A program made the translations under genes and the position numbers. This document shows positions 44,606-53,269 of a stretch of 64,000 nucleotides of DNA, one piece after another (position 1 is the first letter of the stretch; each line of letters begins with the position of its first letter). Source of the stretch: Bacteroidaceae bacterium (GTDB lineage: Bacteria; Bacteroidota; Bacteroidia; Bacteroidales; Bacteroidaceae); NCBI GenBank assembly GCA_017560125.1, contig JAFYOS010000018.1, forward strand, positions 62,001 through 126,000, given 5' to 3'. A model generated the notes under the pieces. It made no database searches and was not told the origin of the DNA. It was given only the letters and a program-made list of their open reading frames with translations.

Positions 44606-46945
44606 TTATCTGATTATCAATATTTTTGTGGCTGCGCCTTCGTTGCCGTTCTCGTCGTATGCGAGCACATAATAGACGCCGGCGCCCACTCGCTTGCCGC
44701 GCATGTTGCAGCCGTCCCATGTAATCTGACCGCCCGTGGAGGTTGTTTCGTACATGAGTGCTCCAGCGGCGTCGGTTATCTTCACATTGCAATCCTTGGT
44801 GAAGCCTGTTACCGAAATGGTGCCTGTGTAGTCCTCGCGCACGGGGTTGGGATAGGCGTGTATGCTGTTCTCGTTCAGTGTGGCCGATGGCGCTGTTGCG
44901 TCGGCCATGTAGCTCACAAGGCCGTTTTCGGTGCCTATGAACAGCTCGCCTGTGGTGCCGTCGATGGCAAGGCTCACTACGCTGTTCGATGGCAGGGGCG
45001 AATTGTCGGTGGTGAAGTGGTGTATGGTTTCAAGGCCGTCGGCGCTCACCAGATAGAGGCCGTTGTCCTTGGTGCCTATCCATTTGCGGTTGGCGCCATC
45101 GACGCATATTGTCTGTATATAGACGCTGTTCAGCAGGTAGTCGGCAAGGCCTGTGCCGTCGTTGCGGGGCACCTTTATCTGTGTGAAGGCCACATTGTCG
45201 TCGAAGAACTTTTTGGGGTTCTGAAGCACGAAAAGACCTTTGTCCGTACCTATCCACATCTGTCCGTTGTGGTCTTCGGCCAAGGCGCACAGTTGGTTTA
45301 TCTCGTAGCTCACGCCATCCTGGTTTTTGAAGTGCGATGCCACAAACATTGTCTCGTCGTCGCTTGTGTCGAGCGGAGTGCCGTTCAGCTTGGCGCAGAA
45401 GAGGCCTGCATCCTGCTGCAGCGATGTCACCCACAGCCATCCACGCTTGTCGAAGAGTATCTCCGCCATTGTGGGCATATAGGTTATAGCGTCGTAGCGG
45501 AGCGTTTGCCATGTGCCATCGTTTTTCAGCACCTTAATGCACTGTCTGAATTTGTCGGGGGCGGATTCGAAGTGTTCGGGGTTGTTCATCCACAGATTGC
45601 CCTGAGCGTCATATTTGATGCGAGCCACACGAACATATCTCTCCCTGTAGCTTTTGCCGGGCAACAACACACTTTCCAGTTCTGAATTTTCGTGGTTGTA
45701 GTGCTTTACAAATTCGCCGTTGCGGAATTCGTATAGTCCATATCCGAACGAGCTTGCGAAGTAGTGTCCCTCCTCTGCGGGGTCCTCTGCAAGCGAGGTT
45801 ATATTATGATATAAGAGCCCGGTGGCGGCCTTCACTTCATCTTCCTGGAAATTGAGCCACTCGTCGCCATCATAGACCATTGCTGTGCCGTCGTAGAAGG
45901 TAGTGCCGCGCCAGTTGATGTTACCACCTGCTACAAGCAGCTTGCCGTTGGATGTGAAATCCATGTATTCGCAATAGTTTCTGTTGGGGCTGGCGGGCTG
46001 TATGCCGCTCATGCGTTCGTTCATTTTGCCATCCTTGGGGGTGAGCAGCGAAATGCCCGATGCGCCGTTGCAGCTCCAATAATCTGCGCCGTCCTCGCAC
46101 ATGTAGAGCGACTTGCCGTCGAGTGCGAAAGATGTGTACTCCTCTGCCGAATCGTAGGCATACAGCTTAGTGGCGTTGCCTACGAGCATCTTCTCGCCGA
46201 TGTTCTGGTACGAGAAGGGTACTCCGTTCTCGTTATTCAAGAGCTTTACGAGGCGACCGTCGGCATCCATACTGTAGAAGCCGAATTTGGGCAGTATGCA
46301 ATAGAGCTTGCCGTCGAAGCAGTCGAGTGCGCTGATGTGGTAGGGCTCGTTGAATAGCTGTTTCCAGTTCTTTTTGTCGAGCAGGTTGTCGGCCACCTTG
46401 CCACGGTAGAGGCCCTTGTCGGTGCATGCATACAGGTAATCGCTGTACTGAAGCACGGCAAGCACATTTTGGTTGAGTGTGTATGTGTTGCTGAGTTCGG
46501 CGCGTTTCAAATTGAGCTGCACAATGCCGAAATTGGTCGATATGTATGCGATGGAATCGGCTATTTGCAGGTTGTTTATCTGCTTGTCGGTCATCATCTT
46601 GTTTTTGAAGTCGGGGATATTGTACACCGACTCGTCGTCGTAGAGGAAATCGATGTTGGCATTCTCGTAAACCACTACGAGAGCGTCGATGGCCTTGCTG
46701 TACTCTATGCAGGAAATCTTTACATCGCTCAATGTGTTTATATGGTCGTAAACGCGAAGCTCGTTATCCTCTTTGTCGTAGGAATAGAGAGCTCCTGCGC
46801 TCAGTACATACACCTTGTCGCCCACAACGCGGCAGTTTGTCGCATGGCGGTACGAACTGTAAGCGCGCCAGTCGCCAATTGCGGCATGCAATGTGGCGAA
46901 AAGCGTCGTCAGGGCAATGAGCGATATAATGAATCCTTTTTTCAT
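44606..46945 (-). CDS. porZ: Type IX secretion system surface protein PorZ
   Basis: 779 residues, matching the usual PorZ length. Signal peptide [21 protein letters not shown], then the family start [26 protein letters not shown] and two beta-propellers with blades such as [27 protein letters not shown] and [13 protein letters not shown]. The C-terminal 85 residues are a T9SS sorting domain ([38 protein letters not shown]). PorZ belongs to the attachment complex that links cargo to A-LPS on the surface. It overlaps rdgB by 4 bp. Confidence 0.9.
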   Translation of the reverse strand: MKKGFIISLIALTTLFATLHAAIGDWRAYSSYRHATNCRVVGDKVYVLSAGALYSYDKEDNELRVYDHINTLSDVKISCIEYSKAIDALVVVYENANIDFLYDDESVYNIPDFKNKMMTDKQINNLQIADSIAYISTNFGIVQLNLKRAELSNTYTLNQNVLAVLQYSDYLYACTDKGLYRGKVADNLLDKKNWKQLFNEPYHISALDCFDGKLYCILPKFGFYSMDADGRLVKLLNNENGVPFSYQNIGEKMLVGNATKLYAYDSAEEYTSFALDGKSLYMCEDGADYWSCNGASGISLLTPKDGKMNERMSGIQPASPNRNYCEYMDFTSNGKLLVAGGNINWRGTTFYDGTAMVYDGDEWLNFQEDEVKAATGLLYHNITSLAEDPAEEGHYFASSFGYGLYEFRNGEFVKHYNHENSELESVLLPGKSYRERYVRVARIKYDAQGNLWMNNPEHFESAPDKFRQCIKVLKNDGTWQTLRYDAITYMPTMAEILFDKRGWLWVTSLQQDAGLFCAKLNGTPLDTSDDETMFVASHFKNQDGVSYEINQLCALAEDHNGQMWIGTDKGLFVLQNPKKFFDDNVAFTQIKVPRNDGTGLADYLLNSVYIQTICVDGANRKWIGTKDNGLYLVSADGLETIHHFTTDNSPLPSNSVVSLAIDGTTGELFIGTENGLVSYMADATAPSATLNENSIHAYPNPVREDYTGTISVTGFTKDCNVKITDAAGALMYETTSTGGQITWDGCNMRGKRVGAGVYYVLAYDENGNEGAATKILIIR

Positions 46946-47517
46946 AGTGTCTGTAGATATTCGTTAAGTGCGGCTGCGGCACGTGCGCGATGGCTCATGG
47001 AGTTCTTCTGCTCGGCCGGCATTTGTGCAAAGCTCTCGGCAAAGCCTTCGGGGACGAATATGGGGTCGTATCCGAAGCCGGCTGTGCCCATGCGCTGCTC
47101 GGCAATGGCGCCACGCACCACGCCGTCGAAGAGCTTCTCCTCGCCATTTATTATTAACGCGATAACCGTGCGAAATTGTGCATTGCGGTCGGTTTTTCCT
47201 GTTAAATTGTCCAACAGCTTGCGCATGTTGGCCTCGGAATCGTTGCTCTCGCCCGCATATCGCGCCGAATATACACCCGGCTCGCCACCAAGCGCGTCAA
47301 CCTCCAGGCCGGTGTCGTCGGCAAAGCACGAACAGCCATATTTGCTGTATATGTGTCGTGCCTTTATCAGGGCGTTGCCCTCGAGCGTGTCGGCTGTTTC
47401 GGGAATATCGTCGTGGCAGTCGATGTCGGCAAGCGAAAGCAGCTCCACCTTGTCGCCAAGGATGGCGCGCATTTCGTCGAGCTTGTGCTTGTTGTTAGTA
47501 GCAAAAACCAGTTTCAT
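46942..47517 (-). CDS. rdgB: Non-canonical purine NTP pyrophosphatase (RdgB/HAM1)
   Basis: 191 residues. Family motifs are [14 protein letters not shown] at the N-terminus, [36 protein letters not shown] and [10 protein letters not shown]. The enzyme hydrolyses dITP, XTP and related bases to keep them out of DNA. It is packed between the YitT gene (its start at 47517 abuts the YitT stop at 47518) and porZ (4-bp overlap). Confidence 0.97.
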   Translation of the reverse strand: MKLVFATNNKHKLDEMRAILGDKVELLSLADIDCHDDIPETADTLEGNALIKARHIYSKYGCSCFADDTGLEVDALGGEPGVYSARYAGESNDSEANMRKLLDNLTGKTDRNAQFRTVIALIINGEEKLFDGVVRGAIAEQRMGTAGFGYDPIFVPEGFAESFAQMPAEQKNSMSHRARAAAALNEYLQTL

Positions 47518-48429
47518 CTATTTTACCTTTATCTTGTCGAAACCGTATCCGAAGACACCCGATACGCGTGCCTGTGAAACGAATGCATTGGGGTCAATTT
47601 CTTTCACTATTCTCAGTATCTCTGCCGCCTCGCGACCACCGCGAACCATGGTAACAATTACCTTTGTGTCCTCTTTGCTGTAATAGCCCATGCCGTCGAG
47701 CAGTGTGACGCCACGACGCAATTCGGTGGTAATGTAGCTCGAAATTTCATCGTACTTCTTCGAGAATATCATGAACTGTGTGGTGCGGCGGTTGCTGTTC
47801 ACCACAAAATCGATCATGGTTGACGAGATAAGAAGTGTTATCAGACCGTAGAACACCTTCGACAGGTCGCAACCATCGATGATGAAGTAGCTGCTGATGA
47901 CGATAGCGATGTCGATATAGACGATGATGCGTCCGAGGCTGATGTCGCGATACTTGTTCACTACGGCTGCGATGATGTCGGTACCACCCGAACTGCCGTT
48001 GTTTACAAAGCAGAGGCCTATTCCGAGTCCACAGAAGGCAGCACCGATGATACAGGCTTCGAATGTGGCGTTGGGACCCAGCACCGACAAGGCGTTGAAG
48101 TCGTATTTTGCAAGTATTTCCTTCATGAAACCAAGGAAGAAGGTAACTACGAAGACCGCATAAATGGTCTTTATGCAGAATTTCATACCAAGCTCCTTAA
48201 TGGCCACTATCAACAGTATGGCGTTGATAATGAGGAATGAGTACTGGATGGGGAAACCGGTTGAATACTGTATGATAGCACCGATACCTGCAACGCCTCC
48301 CGAAACAAGTTCGAAGGGCAACAGGAAGAATGCCCAACCCAATGAATAGACTACAAGGGCGAGGGTGATGGCTACGTAGTCTTTAAGCTCAACCCACAGA
48401 CTCTTTTTAGGAATTTTAAAACCTGCCAT
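47518..48429 (-). CDS. YitT-family membrane protein
   Basis: 303 residues: five or six membrane helices (GWAFFLLPFELVSGGVAGIGAI) then a cytoplasmic DUF2179 domain (GVTLLDGMGYYSKEDTKVIVTMVR). The exact function of the family is unknown; membership rests on architecture. It follows leuS by 66 bp and is directly followed by rdgB, making the unit leuS-yitT-rdgB-porZ. Confidence 0.92.
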   Translation of the reverse strand: MAGFKIPKKSLWVELKDYVAITLALVVYSLGWAFFLLPFELVSGGVAGIGAIIQYSTGFPIQYSFLIINAILLIVAIKELGMKFCIKTIYAVFVVTFFLGFMKEILAKYDFNALSVLGPNATFEACIIGAAFCGLGIGLCFVNNGSSGGTDIIAAVVNKYRDISLGRIIVYIDIAIVISSYFIIDGCDLSKVFYGLITLLISSTMIDFVVNSNRRTTQFMIFSKKYDEISSYITTELRRGVTLLDGMGYYSKEDTKVIVTMVRGGREAAEILRIVKEIDPNAFVSQARVSGVFGYGFDKIKVK

Positions 48430-48495
48430 GATGAAATTTATTTAACGGTTTCTAAAATAGCCGGTGCGCACAGGGCGCACCGGTTCTGTTTTTTA

Positions 48496-51330
48496 TTATC
48501 CTATAACGATGTTTACAATCTTCTTGGGAACAACGATTACCTTCTTGATAGATTTGCCGTCGATGTACTTCTGCGACTGCTCGTTGGCAATGACTGCTGC
48601 TTCGATTTCCTCGCGTGAAGCTTCTGTTGCAAAATCCATTGTGAAGCGTGCCTTTCCGTTGAAAGAGATGGTGTACTTGATGCTGTCCTCTTTCAGATAC
48701 TCCTCGTTGTATGCAGGCCACTCGGCGTCGCACACGGTGGTGTTGTGGCCAAGAGCCGCCCACAGCTCCTCGCACATGTGGGGCGCGAAGGGCGAGAGCA
48801 CAATTGCAAACAGCTCCATCACCTGGCGCTTGTTGCACTTGAGTGCTGTCAGCTCGTTTGCACATATCATGAAGGCGCTCACTGCGGTGTTGTACGAGAA
48901 GTTGGGGATGTCCTCCGATACCTTCTTTATGAGCTTGTGGATAGATTTCAGCTCATCGCGCGAGGGTGCCTCGTCGCTCAGGGCAAGGTTGTCCTCCTTA
49001 TCGAAGAAGATGTTCCATATCTTTCTCAGGAAGCGGTGGCAACCGTCAATGCCGTTGGTGTCCCAGGGCTTAGACTGCTCGAGGGGGCCGAGGAACATTT
49101 CGTACAAGCGCAATGTGTCGGCACCGAAGTTCTCGACAATGGTGTCGGGGTTCACCACGTTGTACATAGATTTACTCATCTTCTCTACAGCCCAACCGCA
49201 GATGTATTTGCCATCCTCGAGGATGAATTCTGCGTTCTCGTATTCGGGACGCCATGCGCGGAATGCCTCGATGTCGAGCTCGTCGTTCTTCACGATGTTT
49301 ACATCCACGTGCAAGGGGGTTACGTCGTATTCTTTTGTAAGGCCGAGCGATACGAATGTGTTTGTATCCTTTATGCGGTAAACGAAATTGCTTCGTCCCT
49401 GTATCATACCCTGGTTCACCAGTTTCTTGAAGGGCTCCTCCACTGCGCTGTAGCCAAGGTCGAAAAGGAACTTGTTCCAGAAGCGCGAGTAGATGAGGTG
49501 ACCTGTAGCGTGCTCTGTACCTCCTACGTAGAGGTCAACGTTCTGCCAATATTTATCGGCCTCTTCCGATACGAGCGCTGTGCCGTTCTTGGGGTCCATG
49601 TAGCGCAGATAGTATGCGCTTGAACCGGCGAAGCCGGGCATGGTGTTGAGCTCCAAGGGGAAGATGGTCTTTTCGTCGATGAGGGCTTTATCTACCACGC
49701 AGTTGTTTGCTGTGTCCCATGCCCACATTTTGGCGTGACCCAAGGGAGGCTCGCCGCTCTCGGTGGGAAGGAATTTCTCGACCTCGGGAAGCTCCAAGGG
49801 GAGGCACTCCTCGGGGATGGGGCAGGGGATGCCGTTCTTGTAGTAGATGGGGAAGGGCTCGCCCCAGTAGCGCTGACGGCTGAAGATGGCGTCGCGCAGA
49901 CGGAAATTGACCTTGATGCGGCCAAGCTTGTTCTCGGCAACATATTTTTTGGTGGCTGCGATAGCCTCAATTACGGTGAGTCCGTTGAGCGAAAGACCGC
50001 ATGATGCGAATTCGGCCTTAGGCGAATTGATGATGATACCCTCCTTGGCGTCGAAGCTCTCCTCGCTCACGTCGCAACCCTCGATGAGGGGACGGATTTC
50101 AATGCCGAAGTGCTTTGCAAATGCGTAGTCGCGGCTGTCGTGTGCGGGAACAGCCATGATGGCTCCTGTTCCGTAGCCCGAGAGCACATAGTCGCTCACC
50201 CAGATGGGGATGTTCTCGCCTGTGAGTGGGTTCACTGCGTACGAGCCGGTGAAGACGCCCGATACCGAACGATCGACCATACGCTCGCGCTCTGTTCTCT
50301 TCTTGGTGCGCTCTATGTAGGCGTTTACAGCCTCGCTCTGCTCGGGGGTGGTGAGCTCGGCAACGAGCTCGCTCTCGGGAGCAAGTACCATGAATGTCAC
50401 TCCGAAGATGGTGTCGGCGCGGGTGGTGAAGATGGTGAAGTGCTTCTCGCTATCCTTCACGTAGAATTCCATTTCGGTACCCTCGCTGCGGCCTATCCAG
50501 TTGCGCTGTGTCTCTTTGAGTGAATCGGTCCAGTCGATTGTGTCGAGGCCGTCGAGCAAGCGCTGTGCATATGCCGATACGCGCAAGCACCACTGCTTCA
50601 TCTTTTTCTGTACCACGGGGTATCCGCCACGCTCCGAAACGCCATCGACAACCTCGTCGTTGGCAAGCACGGTACCCAGCTGGGGACACCAGTTAACCAT
50701 GGTTTCGCCCAGGAAGGCGATGCGCCAGTTCATCAGTGTTTCGTCCTGCTCCTTCTCGTTCATGGCGTTCCAAGCCTCGGCTGTGATGTCGAGCTCCTTG
50801 CCACATGCTGCGTTAAGGCCGGCTGTGCCCGATGTCGCAAGCTTCTCGCGAAGCTCGGCAATGGGCTTGGCACTGCAAGCGTCGTTGTCGTAGTAGCTGT
50901 TGAACATCTTGATGAACGCCCACTGTGTCCAATGATAGTAGTCGGCGTCGCATGTTCTTATTTCGCGCTCCCAGTCGAAGCAGAAACCAATCTTGTCGAG
51001 CTGCTCGCGGTAGCGGTTAATGTTCTGTTCTGTAGTAACGGCAGGGTGCTGTCCTGTCTGTATAGCATACTGCTCGGCGGGCAAGCCGTATGCATCGTAA
51101 CCCATGGGGTTAAGTACGTTGAAACCCTGCAAGCGTTTGAAACGCGCAAAAATATCCGATGCAATGTAACCCAGAGGGTGTCCCACGTGCAAGCCCGCTC
51201 CCGAAGGATAGGGGAACATGTTCAGCACATAGAATTTCTCTTTGTTTGCATCCTCGACTACACGATAGGTCTTGTTTTCTTTCCATCGTGCCTGCCACTT
51301 CTTCTCAATCTCTATAAAATTGTATCCCAT
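48496..51330 (-). CDS. leuS: Leucyl-tRNA synthetase
   Basis: 944 residues. The HIGH motif is [18 protein letters not shown], the KMSKS motif [15 protein letters not shown], the editing domain [19 protein letters not shown], and the zinc-binding insert area is present. It charges tRNA-Leu and edits misactivated amino acids. First gene of its transcript; the -7 candidate TAAATTTG (51406-51399) lies about 70 bp upstream. Confidence 0.98.
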   Translation of the reverse strand: MGYNFIEIEKKWQARWKENKTYRVVEDANKEKFYVLNMFPYPSGAGLHVGHPLGYIASDIFARFKRLQGFNVLNPMGYDAYGLPAEQYAIQTGQHPAVTTEQNINRYREQLDKIGFCFDWEREIRTCDADYYHWTQWAFIKMFNSYYDNDACSAKPIAELREKLATSGTAGLNAACGKELDITAEAWNAMNEKEQDETLMNWRIAFLGETMVNWCPQLGTVLANDEVVDGVSERGGYPVVQKKMKQWCLRVSAYAQRLLDGLDTIDWTDSLKETQRNWIGRSEGTEMEFYVKDSEKHFTIFTTRADTIFGVTFMVLAPESELVAELTTPEQSEAVNAYIERTKKRTERERMVDRSVSGVFTGSYAVNPLTGENIPIWVSDYVLSGYGTGAIMAVPAHDSRDYAFAKHFGIEIRPLIEGCDVSEESFDAKEGIIINSPKAEFASCGLSLNGLTVIEAIAATKKYVAENKLGRIKVNFRLRDAIFSRQRYWGEPFPIYYKNGIPCPIPEECLPLELPEVEKFLPTESGEPPLGHAKMWAWDTANNCVVDKALIDEKTIFPLELNTMPGFAGSSAYYLRYMDPKNGTALVSEEADKYWQNVDLYVGGTEHATGHLIYSRFWNKFLFDLGYSAVEEPFKKLVNQGMIQGRSNFVYRIKDTNTFVSLGLTKEYDVTPLHVDVNIVKNDELDIEAFRAWRPEYENAEFILEDGKYICGWAVEKMSKSMYNVVNPDTIVENFGADTLRLYEMFLGPLEQSKPWDTNGIDGCHRFLRKIWNIFFDKEDNLALSDEAPSRDELKSIHKLIKKVSEDIPNFSYNTAVSAFMICANELTALKCNKRQVMELFAIVLSPFAPHMCEELWAALGHNTTVCDAEWPAYNEEYLKEDSIKYTISFNGKARFTMDFATEASREEIEAAVIANEQSQKYIDGKSIKKVIVVPKKIVNIVIG

Positions 51331-51398
51331 ATGATGTGTAATTTATTTATCTCATGTGTGTTACTGCCGCCATGGGCATAGTCGGTATTATAATCGGG

Positions 51399-51406
51399 CA
51401 AATTTA
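51399..51406 (-). promoter_or_regulatory. Possible leuS -7 box
   Basis: TAAATTTG on the minus strand matches TAnnTTTG; no TTG at the expected spacing. Confidence 0.35.
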
Positions 51407-51486
51407 CAAAAAAGATATATATAATATGTATAATAAGGGTATAAAAGCGCTTTTTATTATTTTTTTGATGAAAAGATGAAAAAAAC

Positions 51487-51517
51487 TTGTTGTTTTCAAA
51501 AAATCTCCATATCTTTG
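51487..51517 (+). promoter_or_regulatory. Promoter of the CAT tRNA
   Basis: TTG (51487-51489), 20-bp spacer, TATCTTTG (51510-51517), 18 bp before the tRNA. Confidence 0.72.
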
Positions 51518-51534
51518 CACCGCTTAAATGAGAT

Positions 51535-51611
51535 GGCGAGATAGCTCAGCTGGTTAGAGCGTCGGATTCATAATCCGGAGGTCGTGGGATCGTGCCCCAC
51601 TCTCGCTACCA
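51535..51611 (+). tRNA. tRNA-Met (CAT), elongator type; tRNA-Ile2 possible
   Basis: 77 nt with CCA encoded. The acceptor GGCGAGA pairs with TCTCGCT (G1-T72 wobble) and the anticodon loop is TTCATAA. The T loop reads ATCGTGC instead of TTCRANY, so bases 54 and 58 are A and T rather than T and A. CAT may also mark the lysidine-modified Ile tRNA; I favour Met without proof. Confidence 0.85.
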
Positions 51612-51642
51612 AAAAAGAGATGCACTTGTGCATCTCTTTTTT
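51611..51642 (+). terminator. Terminator after the CAT tRNA
   Basis: 15-bp perfect arms 51611-51625 and 51628-51642 (AAAAAAGAGATGCAC and complement), ending in six T. Confidence 0.9.
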
Positions 51643-51715
51643 GGTTATATACCCCCTTGATATCGTTGGGTGGTTCTCTTGTCGCCATAGATTGGTGTTT
51701 CTCCTTGGTAAGTAA

Positions 51716-51760
51716 CTAACGCCCACTAATGCACACTAACAAACGCTAACGCCCACAAAT
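51716..51760 (+). repeat. 10-bp-phased CTAAC repeats
   Basis: CTAAC/CTAAT/CTAAC/CTAAC/CAAAT start at 51716, 51726, 51736, 51746 and 51756, exactly 10 bp apart. Such helical phasing suggests binding sites for a recombinase, excisionase or replication protein. The rest of this gap up to 51789 shows nothing else. Confidence 0.6.
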
Positions 51761-51789
51761 AGCAACAGAAATTCCCACAAAAATAGACG

Positions 51790-51829
51790 AATAAATCCCG
51801 AAAGTTAGACTCGACTCTCGGGATTTATT
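51790..51829. terminator. Hairpin between the two phased repeat arrays
   Basis: A perfect 12-bp stem, 51790-51801 with 51818-51829 (AATAAATCCCGA arm), 16-nt loop. It may be a terminator or a structural part of a recombination site. Confidence 0.55.
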
Positions 51830-51868
51830 ATGCCTTAATGTCTTCAACAAAAATATCTCGCCAAGTTT

Positions 51869-51918
51869 GCAATGGTGTGCAATGAGGTGCAATGGAGTGC
51901 AACGAGCTGCAATAACAG
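51869..51918 (+). repeat. Five tandem 10-bp iteron-like repeats
   Basis: Units start every 10 bp: GCAATGGTGT, GCAATGAGGT, GCAATGGAGT, GCAACGAGCT, GCAATAACAG. They look like phased protein-binding sites of a mobile element. The 150 bp from here to the HTH gene has no gene. Confidence 0.65.
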
Positions 51919-52072
51919 GGCGAAGAGAATTGTACCTTCTACTAAAAAGGCATTGGTTGTCGGTGACGAAAGTCGTTAACAATTTTTTTACAAAAAATCA
52001 CCAATTCTCAAACCTTCTTACTAATGCCCTTCTATACTATATATGAATGTTTAATTTTAAAAAATAAAGACA

Positions 52073-52429
52073 ATGCAAGAAAAAACTTTATCATTTGAGC
52101 AGCTACCGGAGCTCATTCAAAATCTGGTAGAGAGAATCGAAGCACTCAAAAAGGCAGTTCGCGAGAAGCAGCAACCACAGCCACTCGAAGGGGAGCTGAT
52201 GAGTGTAGAGGATGTTTGCAAGCTACTTGGCAAATCCAAATCTGCGGTGTACCGGACGGTGAGGTGTCACGACATTCCGTTTATCCGCCAGGGTAACCGA
52301 TTGTATTTCGATCGACCGACTATCAAGAAGTGGCTCGAGAAGAAACAAAATATCGAGTGCATCACCAATATGGAGGAGTTCGAGAAGTTTATGACTCCCG
52401 ACCCGTGGCGTTATAGAAATCGACGCTAG
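52073..52429 (+). CDS. Excisionase-family helix-turn-helix DNA-binding protein
   Basis: 118 residues. After an N-terminal helix (QLPELIQNLVERIEALKKA) comes the HTH_17 MerR-like domain, MSVEDVCKLLGKSKSAVYRT with FIRQGNRLYFDRPTIKKWLEKK. Proteins of this form occur near integrases of Bacteroides mobilizable and conjugative elements, where they act in excision or copy control. No integrase is present here. It lies beside the phased repeats, which may be its sites (inference). Confidence 0.8.
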   Translation: MQEKTLSFEQLPELIQNLVERIEALKKAVREKQQPQPLEGELMSVEDVCKLLGKSKSAVYRTVRCHDIPFIRQGNRLYFDRPTIKKWLEKKQNIECITNMEEFEKFMTPDPWRYRNRR

Positions 52430-52460
52430 TAAGGCAATTGGTAGATTTGGCAAAGATTGA

Positions 52461-52486
52461 AAAGGCGGATTTAGTCCGCCTTTTTC
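52461..52486. terminator. Bidirectional terminator between the HTH and HNH genes
   Basis: A perfect 9-bp stem, 52461-52469 with 52475-52483 (AAAGGCGGA arm, 5-nt loop), flanked by A and T runs, between convergent genes. Confidence 0.8.
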
Positions 52487-52511
52487 TAATTAATATGATA
52501 TTGAGTAGATC

Positions 52512-53264
52512 CTATATAGCCCTTCTTCGCTGAATGTCGTTGATAAAATTTGCAAGGTCATCGCAACCTATATGGTTCTTATGTATAACCCTATGACAAT
52601 TAGGACAAACAGGGAGTAGATTTTCAAGAGCTCTTGCTACTTGTTGTTCGAAGGAATCGTCTTGATACTGAAAGATAGGTTTTTTGTGATGTATTTCTAT
52701 ACAATTCTTTCCATAGACATCACCATAGTAGGTCGGAAAATTAAATCCACAACAGTTACAATGTATCTCATTATTTCGAGAAAAATGTTCAATGGCGATT
52801 GATCTTAATTTATTGGAACGCTCACGAACTTGAACATTTTTAGTAACTAATCGCCCCTCTGATACAAATTCCTCTAATGGCAGTAACATTCTATTACCAG
52901 CAGCTGAAATATCATCTATTGCATTTTTTACATCTTCATAATTAAAATCTTCATTAAACAAATAAGATAAAGCATCTATATGAGTTAAAACGAACGTCTC
53001 CCCAAGAGGTGTGATTTTAAAACCATCGTCAAAATTATCAGCATATCCTTGTCTTTGAAGGGTGTCATGACTCTTAAGATTTCTTACTTTTTGGGAGAAA
53101 TAAGTATCTGCTCGTCCAGCAAGTATATCTGCATCTTGACCTGTAGGATGCATTACTTCAGTTAATTGGGTAATTAAATCGCTAGTGCTAACAAAACCAT
53201 TTTCAGATTTCGAAAGTAAATATAATGCTGGTAAAACTAATTGACTTTCAGTAATACGTGCCAT
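52512..53264 (-). CDS. HNH endonuclease (probable restriction enzyme)
   Basis: 250 residues. The N-terminal 140 residues look like a winged-helix restriction-associated domain (LVLPALYLLSKSENGFVSTSDLI). The C-terminal HNH module has CNCCGF, IEIHHKKPI, LLPVCPNCHRVIH: two CxxC pairs binding zinc and the catalytic His pair. It is the third gene of a restriction operon, 5 bp after the dual methyltransferase, and should cut DNA that the methyltransferases leave unprotected. The recognition sequence is unknown. Confidence 0.85.
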   Translation of the reverse strand: MARITESQLVLPALYLLSKSENGFVSTSDLITQLTEVMHPTGQDADILAGRADTYFSQKVRNLKSHDTLQRQGYADNFDDGFKITPLGETFVLTHIDALSYLFNEDFNYEDVKNAIDDISAAGNRMLLPLEEFVSEGRLVTKNVQVRERSNKLRSIAIEHFSRNNEIHCNCCGFNFPTYYGDVYGKNCIEIHHKKPIFQYQDDSFEQQVARALENLLPVCPNCHRVIHKNHIGCDDLANFINDIQRRRAI

Positions 53265-53269
53265 AACAA

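Noticed and set aside
51331-51534. T-box or other leader ahead of leuS
   Set aside because: No specifier or T-box sequence is visible and the region is short and AT-rich; such leaders are not expected in this phylum.
51869-51918. CRISPR array
   Set aside because: Units are 10 bp without spacers, and no cas genes are present.
51746-51982. 78-residue frame on the minus strand in the repeat region
   Set aside because: It is made of the phased repeats and hairpin, with no recognisable domain.
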